Assembly: GCA_905176665.1 (NCBI GenBank)
Contig: CAJINA010000176.1
Span: 57,537-121,536 of the forward strand
From: Olavius algarvensis Delta 4 endosymbiont
GTDB lineage: Bacteria > Desulfobacterota > Desulfobacteria > Desulfobacterales > CAJINA01
Reading direction: 5' to 3'
DNA length: 64,000 nucleotides
A program made the translations under genes and the position numbers. How positions within the stretch are numbered: the stretch's first letter is position 1; the number at the start of each line of letters is the position of its first letter. A model generated the notes under the pieces. It was not told where the DNA came from. It ran no database searches and saw only the letters and a program-made list of their open reading frames with translations. Below are positions 18,693 to 27,108 of the stretch, piece after piece.

Positions 18693-19415
18693 TTACTTGG
18701 TACCTTGGAACCCTACCACGGCGGCATCGCCGCTGTATTCCATGCCGGCTGTGCCACCAACGGCAGCTCCGTTATCGAAAACACCCAGGGTGCCCCTGCC
18801 GGTATTAGCGCTCATGCCGCCGATCTGCATATCCACGTTGGACGTGTGGAAAAGGTCGGCCTCACCATTGGCGTCGAAAGTGATGGCTCCAGTTTGGAAA
18901 ATATCCACCCTGTTGCCGGAGGAATCCTGGGTTAGCACCTTGAAATTTTGTGCCGTGGGGGATCCCAGAACCAGGTCGGCTTCCATGGTGCCCGTCAGGA
19001 TGGATTTGGTGCCACCCATCTGCAGGAGGCCCCAGGCGTTGCCGGTATAGTGCCCTGATATGCCTGCGAGGTTTCCTAGCGCTTCTGGCGTTGGTCGATT
19101 GCCATGAACATAGACCCCCTGGAGCATGTAGGTATAGGATCCCGAATCGGACATGAAGGTCATGGGAACCTCCCAGAAACCCCATTCCTGAAAAGCATTG
19201 AATCCGATTTCAAAGGCTGTGACCGGAAGGTTCAGGTTGGTTGCCGCGCCTTCAAAGGGGGTATCCACTTTATCGAGAACCGGTTCCAGACCGGGCTGGG
19301 GTGGGGGGGTGAAATGCGACCACATCCCCGCCGCCCGTGACAGCCGTACCGACGATGCCGGGTGGCACAGGTTCAGGTTCGCCGTCGTTGTCGTGATTGT
19401 GGCGTTTTTGAGCAT
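18693..19415 (-). CDS. Barrel-like C-terminal part of a frameshifted FecR-domain surface protein
   Basis: The open frame contains, from about 19308 down, a Gly-rich, beta-strand-rich segment of some 205 residues (SGSYTYMLQGVYVHG, then GISGHYTGNAWGLLQMGG, and the end LGVFDNGAAVGGTAGMEYSGDAAVVGFQGTK). The alternating G-x-Y/F strands and the closing G-x-(A/M)-E-x...A-x-x-G-F resemble the small barrel of TbpB-type proteins and other cargo of Slam/DUF560 secretors; this is my reading, without a profile search. Removal of one C from the C7 run at 19303-19309 joins it in frame to the FecR part upstream, giving about 574 residues. The ATG at 19415 has GAGGTG before it but no signal peptide, so a separate product is less likely. 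Confidence 0.55.
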   Translation of the reverse strand: MLKNATITTTTANLNLCHPASSVRLSRAAGMWSHFTPPPQPGLEPVLDKVDTPFEGAATNLNLPVTAFEIGFNAFQEWGFWEVPMTFMSDSGSYTYMLQGVYVHGNRPTPEALGNLAGISGHYTGNAWGLLQMGGTKSILTGTMEADLVLGSPTAQNFKVLTQDSSGNRVDIFQTGAITFDANGEADLFHTSNVDMQIGGMSANTGRGTLGVFDNGAAVGGTAGMEYSGDAAVVGFQGTK

Positions 19416-20418
19416 GATACACCTCTTCCGGCCAGGGGGAGGGTGACACGCGTGAAAGCAGGGCTGAGAAATAGCCGTAGTGCTCGAAGGGGCGTTGCCC
19501 ACCTTGCTGGGTTACTTCGTCTATAGGGGGTCTTGGATCATATATGGGTGGTTCGCCACCTCCTTGGTCACCATTGTCATCATCATCGATGGGAGTCGGC
19601 CCAGAGCCGGTTTCGTTGTTCAGGGATCGGCTCACGTTCGGGTCGGTGGGTGTAACAGCAGGCGGACCGGCGGGGCCTGAAGTGCCGGTCTGGCCGGTGT
19701 TCAAAGTCGTAGTAACGCCGCCGGATTTAATAAATCCGATGCCTGCTTCCATGAGCATGACGGTTAAGGAATCTGCGCTGCCGTTAGCCGCCAGCAGGTT
19801 GCTCAGCGGCATCCCGGAAGCATCGGCCAGATACAGCGGCTGACCCATAGACCATAGGTTATCGGTTTTCTTTTGTACGATGAGACCGAATTTGGTGCCT
19901 CGGACCCCGCATACCGCGGTGGGGGTCGTAATCTGAGTATCCACCTTGTTGTATTTCATAAGCCGCATGACATAGAACATGGCCTTGCCGCGCAGCATGT
20001 TCATTTTGGTTCTTTTTACCCGTTTTTTGCGGTCATCCACCAGTTCATCCACCCGGATGTTGGTGTCGGCGCCCATGTTGACAATGTCGGCGGTGGTAAA
20101 ACGAATCCGGACGCGACTTTTTTTCAGCGTGAAAAGTTCATCGTGGGCATAGAGGTTGTCGCCCCGGGCGGCAAAATAGACCTGGGGAGAGTTGCCGTGG
20201 CGCACGAGCAGATGGCCGCGCAGGGTGCGCACCCTGCCGATCGGGACACCCTGTCCACGGATGAACTTATTTTCGATAGTCAACCCTCGCAATTCTTCCG
20301 GCAGTTGGTCGGTGGTTACCCCCTGGCCCCGGGCGGCTAAGGCAGGCGTGCTGGCCAGAAGGACAATTGCCAGGGCCGCACAGCTTAGAATAATTGATAT
20401 GTTATAAGTTGTTCTCAT
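19270..20418 (-). CDS. FecR-domain secreted protein, N-terminal part (frameshifted at poly-C)
   Basis: Starts at ATG 20418 with a strong CACCTCC (20423-20429), i.e. GGAGGTG on the coding strand, 4 bases upstream. A signal peptide is visible (MRTTYNISIILSCAALAIVL, cleavage after ALA near residue 28) without a lipobox. Residues about 50-170 form a FecR-like domain (VRTLRGHLLVRHGNSPQVYF, then TPTAVCGVRGTKFGL). A low-complexity Pro/Gly/Asp linker follows at about 265-330. The frame ends 16 codons after the C7 tract at 19303-19309, where the barrel-like part continues one frame over. Here FecR probably acts as an extracytoplasmic surface domain rather than an anti-sigma partner, since there is no sigma factor nearby. 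It lies directly downstream of the Slam-like gene. Confidence 0.75.
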   Translation of the reverse strand: MRTTYNISIILSCAALAIVLLASTPALAARGQGVTTDQLPEELRGLTIENKFIRGQGVPIGRVRTLRGHLLVRHGNSPQVYFAARGDNLYAHDELFTLKKSRVRIRFTTADIVNMGADTNIRVDELVDDRKKRVKRTKMNMLRGKAMFYVMRLMKYNKVDTQITTPTAVCGVRGTKFGLIVQKKTDNLWSMGQPLYLADASGMPLSNLLAANGSADSLTVMLMEAGIGFIKSGGVTTTLNTGQTGTSGPAGPPAVTPTDPNVSRSLNNETGSGPTPIDDDDNGDQGGGEPPIYDPRPPIDEVTQQGGQRPFEHYGYFSALLSRVSPSPWPEEVYHAQKRHNHDNDGEPEPVPPGIVGTAVTGGGDVVAFHPPTPARSGTGSR

Positions 20419-20437
20419 AAGACACCTCCACGTACCA

Positions 20438-21856
20438 TCAGAACCTGCACCCCAGGGTGATGGTATGGGTCGTTTTATCCCAGGTATATATGTCCAGGCT
20501 TGACTGGTTGTCGGTATAGGCAAAGATATAGGCCGCATAGAAATATTTTGCAAAGGGCTGGCTGACGGACGCCGTGTAGTAGTTGCGCGTGTCGTGGCGC
20601 ATCTGGTTAGGGTACGGAAACGGCTGTTCCTCGGCGTAGTCCCGCTGGGTCCACTGGTAGGCCAGATAAAGTTCGGTTTGAATTGGAAAGCGGGTGAAGT
20701 AACTCAGCATGGCATAGGGCGCATAATAGGAAAACTGGTGGCTTTTGGCTATGTGGTGATCATAGCCCAGCCGGCCGGTCAGGATGTGGCGCCGGTTTTG
20801 GAAATACAGCGTCGGGGCCAGCTCTATAATGTTCGAGATGTTGTCCAGGTCGGCGGCCCGGCTCTCCTGGTAATAGCGTTCATCCTTGTAGGTATAGGCA
20901 CCCCGCAGACTGAACATGGGCGAGAAGAAATGTTCGTAACTGGGGTCCACACTCATAATATAGGAGAGCCGGTCGCTGCCGTAATAAGTATTGGTGAAGT
21001 TGAACGGTACCTTGACAATGTCTTTCCGTCCCGCCCACCAGGGACCGGTGTGCAAGTTGAGCGCCAAGTAATCGTACTCTCCGAAATTGCGATAAGTCTT
21101 GCTGTAGATGTTGGCACCGGTATTCCACACGAAGTGCTTGCGGTCCCCCATGTCGTAAAGGAAATTGCCGGTTAAAGTGGCCAGAAAACCGTCATCCCGA
21201 ATTTTGGTTGATCCAGGGTCCGGGGTCAGGGAACCGCCGCCGGGCAATGTGTAAACGCCGGGTTCTGGCCCGGAAGTGATGTTGTCGTCCCAGATCCAGC
21301 CAGCGGTAGCCCGGATATTGTAGTCATATTTGCGCGACCGTTCATCGATGGCCGTTTCCAGCTTGGCGATACTGGCCAGGACCTGGTCCGGTGGATCGCC
21401 AGCCTTGACGATATCCAGCTGTTTCTTGGCTGCCTCGTTCTTCCCCATGGCAAAATAGACGGTGGATAACTCCAGCCGCACCCGGTCTAATGACGGGTCG
21501 ATCTGCAGCATGCGTTCGTACTGCTGCTTGGCCAGTTCGAGCTTGCCGCTCTTGGCGGCAGCGGTGCCGATCCAGAACATGATGTCCATGGTTTCGACTT
21601 TTTCAGCGATATCGCGGAAAATCGGCAGGGCTGCCGTGTATTTGCGATCGTAGTACAGTTCCAATGCCTGGCTGATCAGGGCATCCAGGTTTTCGATGTC
21701 CTGTTTGCTCATCTGGCGCAGTTTCTTGACCGCCGCCTGGTTTTTGACTTTGTACCCGGGAGGATTGGCGGCCTCATCCGCCTGGACCATCGTACTGCCG
21801 GCCAGGAACACAATCAGAAACATCAATGCGAAACTGATCTGAACGGTGCGTGTCAG
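20438..21856 (-). CDS. Slam/DUF560-like outer-membrane protein with TPR domain (CTG start)
   Basis: A signal peptide is followed by TPR-like helices (about residues 60-165, e.g. AAKSGKLELAKQQYERMLQIDPSL) and a long C-terminal beta-barrel of about 290 residues with alternating aromatic strands ending in TLGCRF, a C-terminal Phe as in outer-membrane barrels. This two-part layout is that of surface lipoprotein assembly modulators (Slam, type XI secretion). The only ATG/TTG starts (21826, 21823) lack a ribosome-binding site and shorten the signal peptide. A CTG at 21856 lies 8 bases after AGGAGG (21865-21870 complement) and gives a full signal peptide (MTRTVQISFALMFLIVFLAG, cut near VQA-DEA). The FecR-barrel gene follows 19 bases downstream. 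Confidence 0.65.
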   Translation of the reverse strand: MTRTVQISFALMFLIVFLAGSTMVQADEAANPPGYKVKNQAAVKKLRQMSKQDIENLDALISQALELYYDRKYTAALPIFRDIAEKVETMDIMFWIGTAAAKSGKLELAKQQYERMLQIDPSLDRVRLELSTVYFAMGKNEAAKKQLDIVKAGDPPDQVLASIAKLETAIDERSRKYDYNIRATAGWIWDDNITSGPEPGVYTLPGGGSLTPDPGSTKIRDDGFLATLTGNFLYDMGDRKHFVWNTGANIYSKTYRNFGEYDYLALNLHTGPWWAGRKDIVKVPFNFTNTYYGSDRLSYIMSVDPSYEHFFSPMFSLRGAYTYKDERYYQESRAADLDNISNIIELAPTLYFQNRRHILTGRLGYDHHIAKSHQFSYYAPYAMLSYFTRFPIQTELYLAYQWTQRDYAEEQPFPYPNQMRHDTRNYYTASVSQPFAKYFYAAYIFAYTDNQSSLDIYTWDKTTHTITLGCRF

Positions 21857-22163
21857 GGTGAAAGCCTCCTATAATGGTTGCTGCAAGGCGTGTCGGGTGA
21901 AGGCAGCCTGGTCGCTGCGGTTGGTACCATTGGCCAAATGGCAAACTGCACTTATAGAAAGCTAAATTATTGACCTTGAATAGTCAATATATTATCCGTT
22001 GGTCTTTCACCGCCGGCTGTCCCTATCAACTTGCGTGACCGGGTCCTTCCAGGTGAGGTCAGTCAAGGTAAAAGAATGATAATACTCGAATAGTCAACCC
22101 AAATGGTTACTTTTATGAAGTATACTCCATCAACCAAGTCTGCTGCTGACACGGCAGGGGACC
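21857..22163. promoter_or_regulatory. Divergent intergenic region with inverted repeat and direct repeats
   Basis: A 307-base gap between the Slam-like operon (minus) and the flavoenzyme operon (plus). It has the inverted repeat ATTGAC (21969-21974) and GTCAAT (21983-21988) with an 8-base spacer, and the decamer GAATAGTCAA twice (21978-21987 and 22088-22097). A TATACT hexamer at 22121-22126 could be a plus-strand -10. These could be operator sites shared by both operons. No gene is seen here. Confidence 0.4.
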
Positions 22164-23930
22164 ATGGCTGAAGCGCCTGTCATCGTCATAGGCGCCGGGC
22201 CGGCCGGACTGGCCGCAGCAAACGAATTGGTCGCGCTGGGTATGCACCCCCTGGTACTCGAATCAGGGGCCGAAGTGGGCGGAATTGCCCGAACCGTCAC
22301 TTACAAGGGGCATCGGTTCGATATTGGCGGCCACCGGTTTTTTACCAAGATAAATTCTATCCACGCGCTCTGGCAGGACATGCTTGCGGATGACTTTCTT
22401 GCGGTCCAGCGAAAATCCAGCACCCTTTACAACGGCCGCTTCTACACGTACCCCCTCCGGGCAGCCAATGCATTTAAAAACCTGGGAATTATTGAAAGTT
22501 CCCGGGTGGTTGTGAGTTACCTTAAGGCCCAGTTATTTCCCAACCTGGTTGATGACACGTTTGAAAAGTGGATGACCAATCGGTTTGGGCGCCGTCTATT
22601 CCTGATGTTTTTCAAGACATATACCGAAAAGGTCTGGGGGCGGCCTTGCGGCGTTATCCAGGCAGATTGGGCCGCACAGCGCATCAAGGGCCTGACCATG
22701 CTGTCGATCGTCGCCAAGGCTTTTTTCGGGGCCGGATCAGCCAAGACGTTGATCGACAGTTTTCACTACCCGAAAGCCGGGCCGGGTATGATGTGGGACC
22801 GCTTTCGGGAGGCTATTATCCGGGCCGGCGGCCGGCTGCAAGCAGAATGTGTAGTCACCGGTTTGAGGCATCACAACGGCGCTATCACGTCTTTACGGGT
22901 AGGGGATGACCGAGATAGCAAGGATGTGCCTGTGGATCAGGTCATATCAAGTATACCGATTACCGATCTGCTTAGCGCCCTGGAACCGGTACCCCCTGTT
23001 GAAGTACTGACAGCCGCTGAAAACCTGTCTTATCGGGCCCTTGTGATGGTTGGCTTGATCCTGAACCGGGAAAATCTTTTTCCGGAACAATGGATTTATA
23101 TCCACGATTCTGATGTGATCGTGGGGCGCATCCAGAATTTCAAGAATTGGAGCCCGGAGATGGTTGCCGATGGTCGCCAGACCAATATCGGGATGGAATA
23201 CTTCTGCGATGCAGGGGACGCATTCTGGAACCGACCAGACGAAGCGATCATAGACACGGCCGCCCATGAGCTCGAAAAACTGGGGCTTGCCGGTCGTCAT
23301 GAGGTTGTGGATGGGTTTGTCGTCCGGCAGGCCAAAGCCTATCCGGTCTACGATCAGGGGTACCGGCGTCACCTTGAAATCATTCGCCGTTATCTTGACG
23401 GATTCGAAAACCTGCAGACCATTGGCCGCAATGGGACCCACCGCTACAACAACATGGACCATTCGATGCAGAGCGGCATACTGGCTGCCCGAAATATACA
23501 TGGTAAGCAGTACGACCTGTGGCAAGTAAACGAGGAACCCGCATATAACGAAGAGCTGGACGACCGGGTTTTAGGCGGACTGGCACCCGATGATCTTGTA
23601 ACCCAGGTGTTTACCCGCATGGATAAAAGTGCCTTTGGGGCGGCCGCAGGGGTGACCACCGGTCTGATTATCAGCCTGGCCACCTTGTGGCTGGTTATCA
23701 AGGGGGGGATAGTGGTGGGCCCTAAGATGGCACTCTTGTCCCAATATTTCTGGGGATACACCGTTACATTTACTGGGGCGGCCGTGGGTTTTTTTTATGG
23801 ATTGATGATCGGTTTTTGCGGCGGCTGGGTGTTTGCGGGCTTGCGAAATTTCTTGCTGGCATTCTACCTGTTCAAAATTCGCAAAACGGCTGAATACAAA
23901 TCGCTTAAAGATCTGCTGGACCGTATTTAA
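22164..23930 (+). CDS. FAD-dependent amine-oxidase/UGM-like oxidoreductase with C-terminal membrane domain
   Basis: A 588-residue flavoprotein. The N-terminal FAD motif is VIVIGAGPAGLAAANEL (residues 6-22), and GGIARTVTYKGHRFDIGGHRFF follows, typical of the protoporphyrinogen oxidase/UDP-galactopyranose mutase-like oxidoreductases found in exopolysaccharide clusters. The C-terminal GRNGTHRYNNMDHSM closes the FAD domain. Residues about 490-565 are an appended membrane domain with two or three helices. It is closely similar to the protein of the next gene (shared LVIKGG, VGP, FWGYTVTF and a following Gly-rich helix). The substrate is unknown; a sugar-nucleotide or lipid-linked sugar is plausible from context. 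Confidence 0.8.
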   Translation: MAEAPVIVIGAGPAGLAAANELVALGMHPLVLESGAEVGGIARTVTYKGHRFDIGGHRFFTKINSIHALWQDMLADDFLAVQRKSSTLYNGRFYTYPLRAANAFKNLGIIESSRVVVSYLKAQLFPNLVDDTFEKWMTNRFGRRLFLMFFKTYTEKVWGRPCGVIQADWAAQRIKGLTMLSIVAKAFFGAGSAKTLIDSFHYPKAGPGMMWDRFREAIIRAGGRLQAECVVTGLRHHNGAITSLRVGDDRDSKDVPVDQVISSIPITDLLSALEPVPPVEVLTAAENLSYRALVMVGLILNRENLFPEQWIYIHDSDVIVGRIQNFKNWSPEMVADGRQTNIGMEYFCDAGDAFWNRPDEAIIDTAAHELEKLGLAGRHEVVDGFVVRQAKAYPVYDQGYRRHLEIIRRYLDGFENLQTIGRNGTHRYNNMDHSMQSGILAARNIHGKQYDLWQVNEEPAYNEELDDRVLGGLAPDDLVTQVFTRMDKSAFGAAAGVTTGLIISLATLWLVIKGGIVVGPKMALLSQYFWGYTVTFTGAAVGFFYGLMIGFCGGWVFAGLRNFLLAFYLFKIRKTAEYKSLKDLLDRI

Positions 23931-23948
23931 TGATTTGCCGAGGTAATC

Positions 23949-24272
23949 ATGGAAGAAACCAAGACAAACCAGGAAGATCAATCGAAGATGCTCATGGCCC
24001 GGACCATGTGGTTGAATACCCGGATCATCGCGCTGTCACTGGGGCTCGTTTGCGGCGGAATTATCTTTATCGCTACGAATTGGCTGGTCATCAAGGGCGG
24101 TGATCCGGTTGGGCCCCATTTAAGCCTGCTGGGGCAATTCTTCTGGGGCTATACGGTGACCTTTGCCGGCAGCCTGATTGGCTTTGTCTACGGCTTTATC
24201 GTCGGTGTGTTTAGCGGCGGGTGCATCGGTTGGATTTACAACAAGGTCGTCGGTTTAAGGCAACGGCAGTAG
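23949..24272 (+). CDS. Small membrane protein, paralogue of the preceding enzyme's C-terminal domain
   Basis: A 107-residue protein with two main hydrophobic segments (about 26-46 and 60-90). Its core, TNWLVIKGGDPVGPHLSLLG, followed by QFFWGYTVTFAGSLIGFVYG, aligns almost residue for residue with the C-terminus of the flavoenzyme upstream. The gene lies 18 bases after it. The pair looks like a domain duplication; the two might form a hetero-oligomeric membrane anchor. The Lys/Gln/Glu-rich N-terminus (MEETKTNQEDQSK) should be cytoplasmic. The family is not known to me by name. Confidence 0.7.
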   Translation: MEETKTNQEDQSKMLMARTMWLNTRIIALSLGLVCGGIIFIATNWLVIKGGDPVGPHLSLLGQFFWGYTVTFAGSLIGFVYGFIVGVFSGGCIGWIYNKVVGLRQRQ

Positions 24273-24335
24273 CCGGCAACACCTGGTAACAGATTATGAT
24301 AGGGGCTCGCGGCCTGAAATTCCCTCTGCAGGCAG

Positions 24336-25490
24336 TCATTGTTCGGCGACCGGCCCAATGCGCCGGTTCCAGCGTGTCAATATCCCGAACCATATTGTCG
24401 TCAATAGTTCCCGGTTCTTTCTATGCGGTTTATAGAAGAACCAGGTGTCGATAAACCGGCATCCGCGCCTGCGTTTGGCCGGATACATCAGACGATCGAA
24501 ATACAAGTGCTTTTGCCCCTTCGCGATGGCTCGGCCGATCGGTTCATAAAAAAAGAGATTGAAATAGGAGTGGTCGTTTCCGGCCGCGGCATGATCGACG
24601 CCTACAAAGGCGACATGTCCTTCCGTGCGGCTGCTCAGTTGAATGCTGACGCCATGTAGATCATCGCCGCGAAAGGCACCATAAATCTCTACCATCGTTC
24701 CCATGCAATCTTGCAAAGTAGCAAAGAAGTCCCGGTTAAACATGAACGGGACGCCATTGTGACGCCTGCTGTTGAGGTCGAGCAGCGCCAGCAGGCGGGG
24801 CCCCACTGCAGACGGATCCGTGATAGGGCGAATGTCAACGCCTTTTCGTTTTAGCCGGTTCATCTCCTTTTTAACATTATCACGCATGTGTTTTCCGTGC
24901 CGTTTGAGATCCAGCAGGTAGTCGTCAAAGGTTTCCCACGGAATGTCCAGGCAGGACTGCGGTAAGTCATGGGCATGCAAATAATGCCGGGCCTCCAGTT
25001 CCTGAATCAAAAGCCTCTCATTTGATGTGATATTGGTAAAAGCCAACGCAAGGCTGCGGGATCGGGCCTCTTTTTCAATATGATCCAGAACGGCGGCGAC
25101 AAGAATCTGCTTGCGTTCGCCTTCAACAGCACCTGATAGCAGGATATGCCGACCATACGCATATAACGGGCAACAGACCAGCAGCGGCATGAAAGACAGC
25201 CCAAGTCTGTGCGCCGGCTTTTTCAAACGGCCCAACACCATATGGTCAAAATCACCGATGACGGGGCCCTTGTCCGCTATGTAGCAAACTGCAGCGCCTA
25301 GCAGGTGGCCGCTACTGGATTCGGCCGTGACATACAGGGGGCGGAGGCGGCCATTGAAGGTGAGTTCAACCGCACGCAACCAGCCGGTACCGGCCATGGG
25401 GTTGTCGCCGGTCATCTGATCCCATTGGGTATGGTCGATCCGATCAATTTTACGGTAGGTGCAGAGTTCGATGTCGGCCGAAAGTTTCAT
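24336..25490 (-). CDS. FemAB-like / peptidogalycan biosynthesis acyltransferase (GNAT-fold)
   Basis: A protein of about 384 residues when started at ATG 25490, one base after the stop of the upstream gene (TAATATG), which couples them. It shows the pattern of the DUF482 FemAB-like family: ITSNERLLIQELEARHYLHA, LKRHGKHMRDNVKKEMNRLKRKG near the middle, and AFVGVDHAAAGNDHSYFNLFFYEPIGRAI toward the end. Such proteins have tandem GNAT folds and are thought to transfer acyl or aminoacyl groups onto cell-wall or surface glycans; the reaction is unproven. It lies in the surface-glycan region and ends convergent with the small membrane protein gene. Confidence 0.7.
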   Translation of the reverse strand: MKLSADIELCTYRKIDRIDHTQWDQMTGDNPMAGTGWLRAVELTFNGRLRPLYVTAESSSGHLLGAAVCYIADKGPVIGDFDHMVLGRLKKPAHRLGLSFMPLLVCCPLYAYGRHILLSGAVEGERKQILVAAVLDHIEKEARSRSLALAFTNITSNERLLIQELEARHYLHAHDLPQSCLDIPWETFDDYLLDLKRHGKHMRDNVKKEMNRLKRKGVDIRPITDPSAVGPRLLALLDLNSRRHNGVPFMFNRDFFATLQDCMGTMVEIYGAFRGDDLHGVSIQLSSRTEGHVAFVGVDHAAAGNDHSYFNLFFYEPIGRAIAKGQKHLYFDRLMYPAKRRRGCRFIDTWFFYKPHRKNRELLTTIWFGILTRWNRRIGPVAEQ

Positions 25491-25491
25491 A

Positions 25492-26145
25492 TTATTGACG
25501 GATAGTGTGTTTGAAGTGACGGCTGTTGCGGGACACGGACCAGCGTCCGAACAGCTGTATATAGAGGCCACTGTCTACTATGCGGCTATTCAGCTTTTGC
25601 TTGAAACGGATGGCTGCCCGGTTGAACCGCTCCGTAAAGCTGTAAAGCCGGAGCCTGCCGACCCGGGCCAGTTCTTCGTACAACCGGTACCGAATGAAAG
25701 GGGCTACCCCCATGCCCCGATAGGCTGCGGCGGTATGGGCGTCGTACAGATAGGCTTCGTCGTCTGCCAGGCGGAAGCGGTAGCCGGAAAAATCACACCA
25801 GGTGAGATTGCACCAGGTAAACGCCACAATCTGGTTTCCATCCTCGACAGCGAGGCACAGATCCCCCTGGTCGAGCCGGGCGAGCATCTCTTTCACCGGG
25901 GTGTTTCTATCCGGGAGGTCAGCAATCCGGTGCATATCCGCGTGTTCGAACCAGTCGACTGTATAGGTCTGCAAATGGGGCAATTCGAAAGGATTGGTAT
26001 CCGTAAACAAGCCTTCCTGCATAATATAAAAAGGCTGGACGCGTATGCTGAGTACATTCAGGCTGTGGTAGAGGATCTGCAGCGGTGCATCGTGTTTCAG
26101 TTTTGCATCTACGTAAGTGAGGTAATTTTTTAAACGGGTCAACAT
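25492..26145 (-). CDS. GNAT family N-acetyltransferase
   Basis: A 217-residue protein from ATG 26145; the frame is open to a GTG at 26232 and the start is not settled. The acetyl-CoA site lies in EAYLYDAHTAAAYRGMGVAPFIRYRL (motif A, R-G-M-G), preceded by LCLAVEDGNQIVAFTWCNLTW, as in GNAT enzymes. The C-terminal RLYSFTERFNRAAIRFKQKL fits motif B. It is coupled to the FemAB-like gene downstream, so both probably modify the same surface molecule. The substrate is unknown. Confidence 0.7.
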   Translation of the reverse strand: MLTRLKNYLTYVDAKLKHDAPLQILYHSLNVLSIRVQPFYIMQEGLFTDTNPFELPHLQTYTVDWFEHADMHRIADLPDRNTPVKEMLARLDQGDLCLAVEDGNQIVAFTWCNLTWCDFSGYRFRLADDEAYLYDAHTAAAYRGMGVAPFIRYRLYEELARVGRLRLYSFTERFNRAAIRFKQKLNSRIVDSGLYIQLFGRWSVSRNSRHFKHTIRQ

Positions 26146-26325
26146 GGTCCGATCGCTTCTGGCGGTTTGGCAGGTGCGCGGTGACCTGCGTAGCAATAGA
26201 CCGGCGGATATGGTATATCCCGTAACGGCCACTTCGTGCTCATCTTACACCAGTGGAGACCAGGCTCACAACCATGATTTCCGATAAAAGATATACCGGA
26301 AGACTACCTGGCAAATAGACGCAAG

Positions 26326-27108
26326 ATGAAAACCGGGCAAACATATTGGGAACATGCGGCCCAGGTGCTGCAGCAAAAACCGCCGGATCGATTGTGGCGC
26401 CGGCATAGTGATGCCCTGGACTCCCTGTTGCTAGACCGCTGGCTGCCCAGAGAAACAGCCGGCCTGCTTTTAAAGACGGACATGTACGATGAGTCCCTGG
26501 GGGCCGGAATCACCCTGCCGGCACGGGCATCCGCCTGGAAGACCGTCGGCATGGACATTGCCGCGGACATGCTCTTTGCAGCGCGGCGCGTATCCGGCCG
26601 GCACTGTCTGGCGGCAACCGATATCCGCCATCTGGCCTTTGCCGAGAATTCCTTCGAGGCCATTTTCTCGAATTCAACCCTGGATCACTTCGGATCGGTT
26701 GCCCAGATAGTCCGCAGCATAGACGAGTGCTATCGTATTTTAAAACCGGGCGGCCACTTCATCCTCACCCTCGACAACCCCTTCAATCCGGTCATAGCCT
26801 TGCGGCAGATGCTGCCCTATTGGTTGTTGGTCAAGCTGGGCATCACGACCTTCTATTATGGCAAAACCCTGGCGCCAGGTCGTTTGAGACAGCTCCTGGT
26901 TGCGGCTGGTTTTACGGTTCGTCATATGGAAGCGATTTTGCATTGCCCCCGTATCCTGGCCATTCTGGCTTCCCGGATCATTGATAACCGGGCCCCGGAT
27001 AACGGCAAGGAACGCTTTCTCTCCGTCCTCAATCGCTTCGAAAAGTTGGGCCGCTTGCCCACCCGTTTTATATCCGGGTACTTCATTGCGGTTTGCTGCC
27101 GCAAATAG
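26326..27108 (+). CDS. Class I SAM-dependent methyltransferase
   Basis: A 260-residue protein with a methyltransferase type 11-like core: a degenerate motif I region (TVGMDIAADMLFAARR, about 76-91), DIRHLAFAENSFEAIFSNSTLDHF around residues 102-125, and the post-motif ECYRILKPGGHFILTLDNP. It probably methylates a sugar, lipid or polyketide-like surface precursor, judged only by its glycan neighbours. Its last 26 bases overlap the 3' end of the convergent GT2 gene. The ATG is preceded by a weak GCAAG-like site. Confidence 0.8.
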   Translation: MKTGQTYWEHAAQVLQQKPPDRLWRRHSDALDSLLLDRWLPRETAGLLLKTDMYDESLGAGITLPARASAWKTVGMDIAADMLFAARRVSGRHCLAATDIRHLAFAENSFEAIFSNSTLDHFGSVAQIVRSIDECYRILKPGGHFILTLDNPFNPVIALRQMLPYWLLVKLGITTFYYGKTLAPGRLRQLLVAAGFTVRHMEAILHCPRILAILASRIIDNRAPDNGKERFLSVLNRFEKLGRLPTRFISGYFIAVCCRK

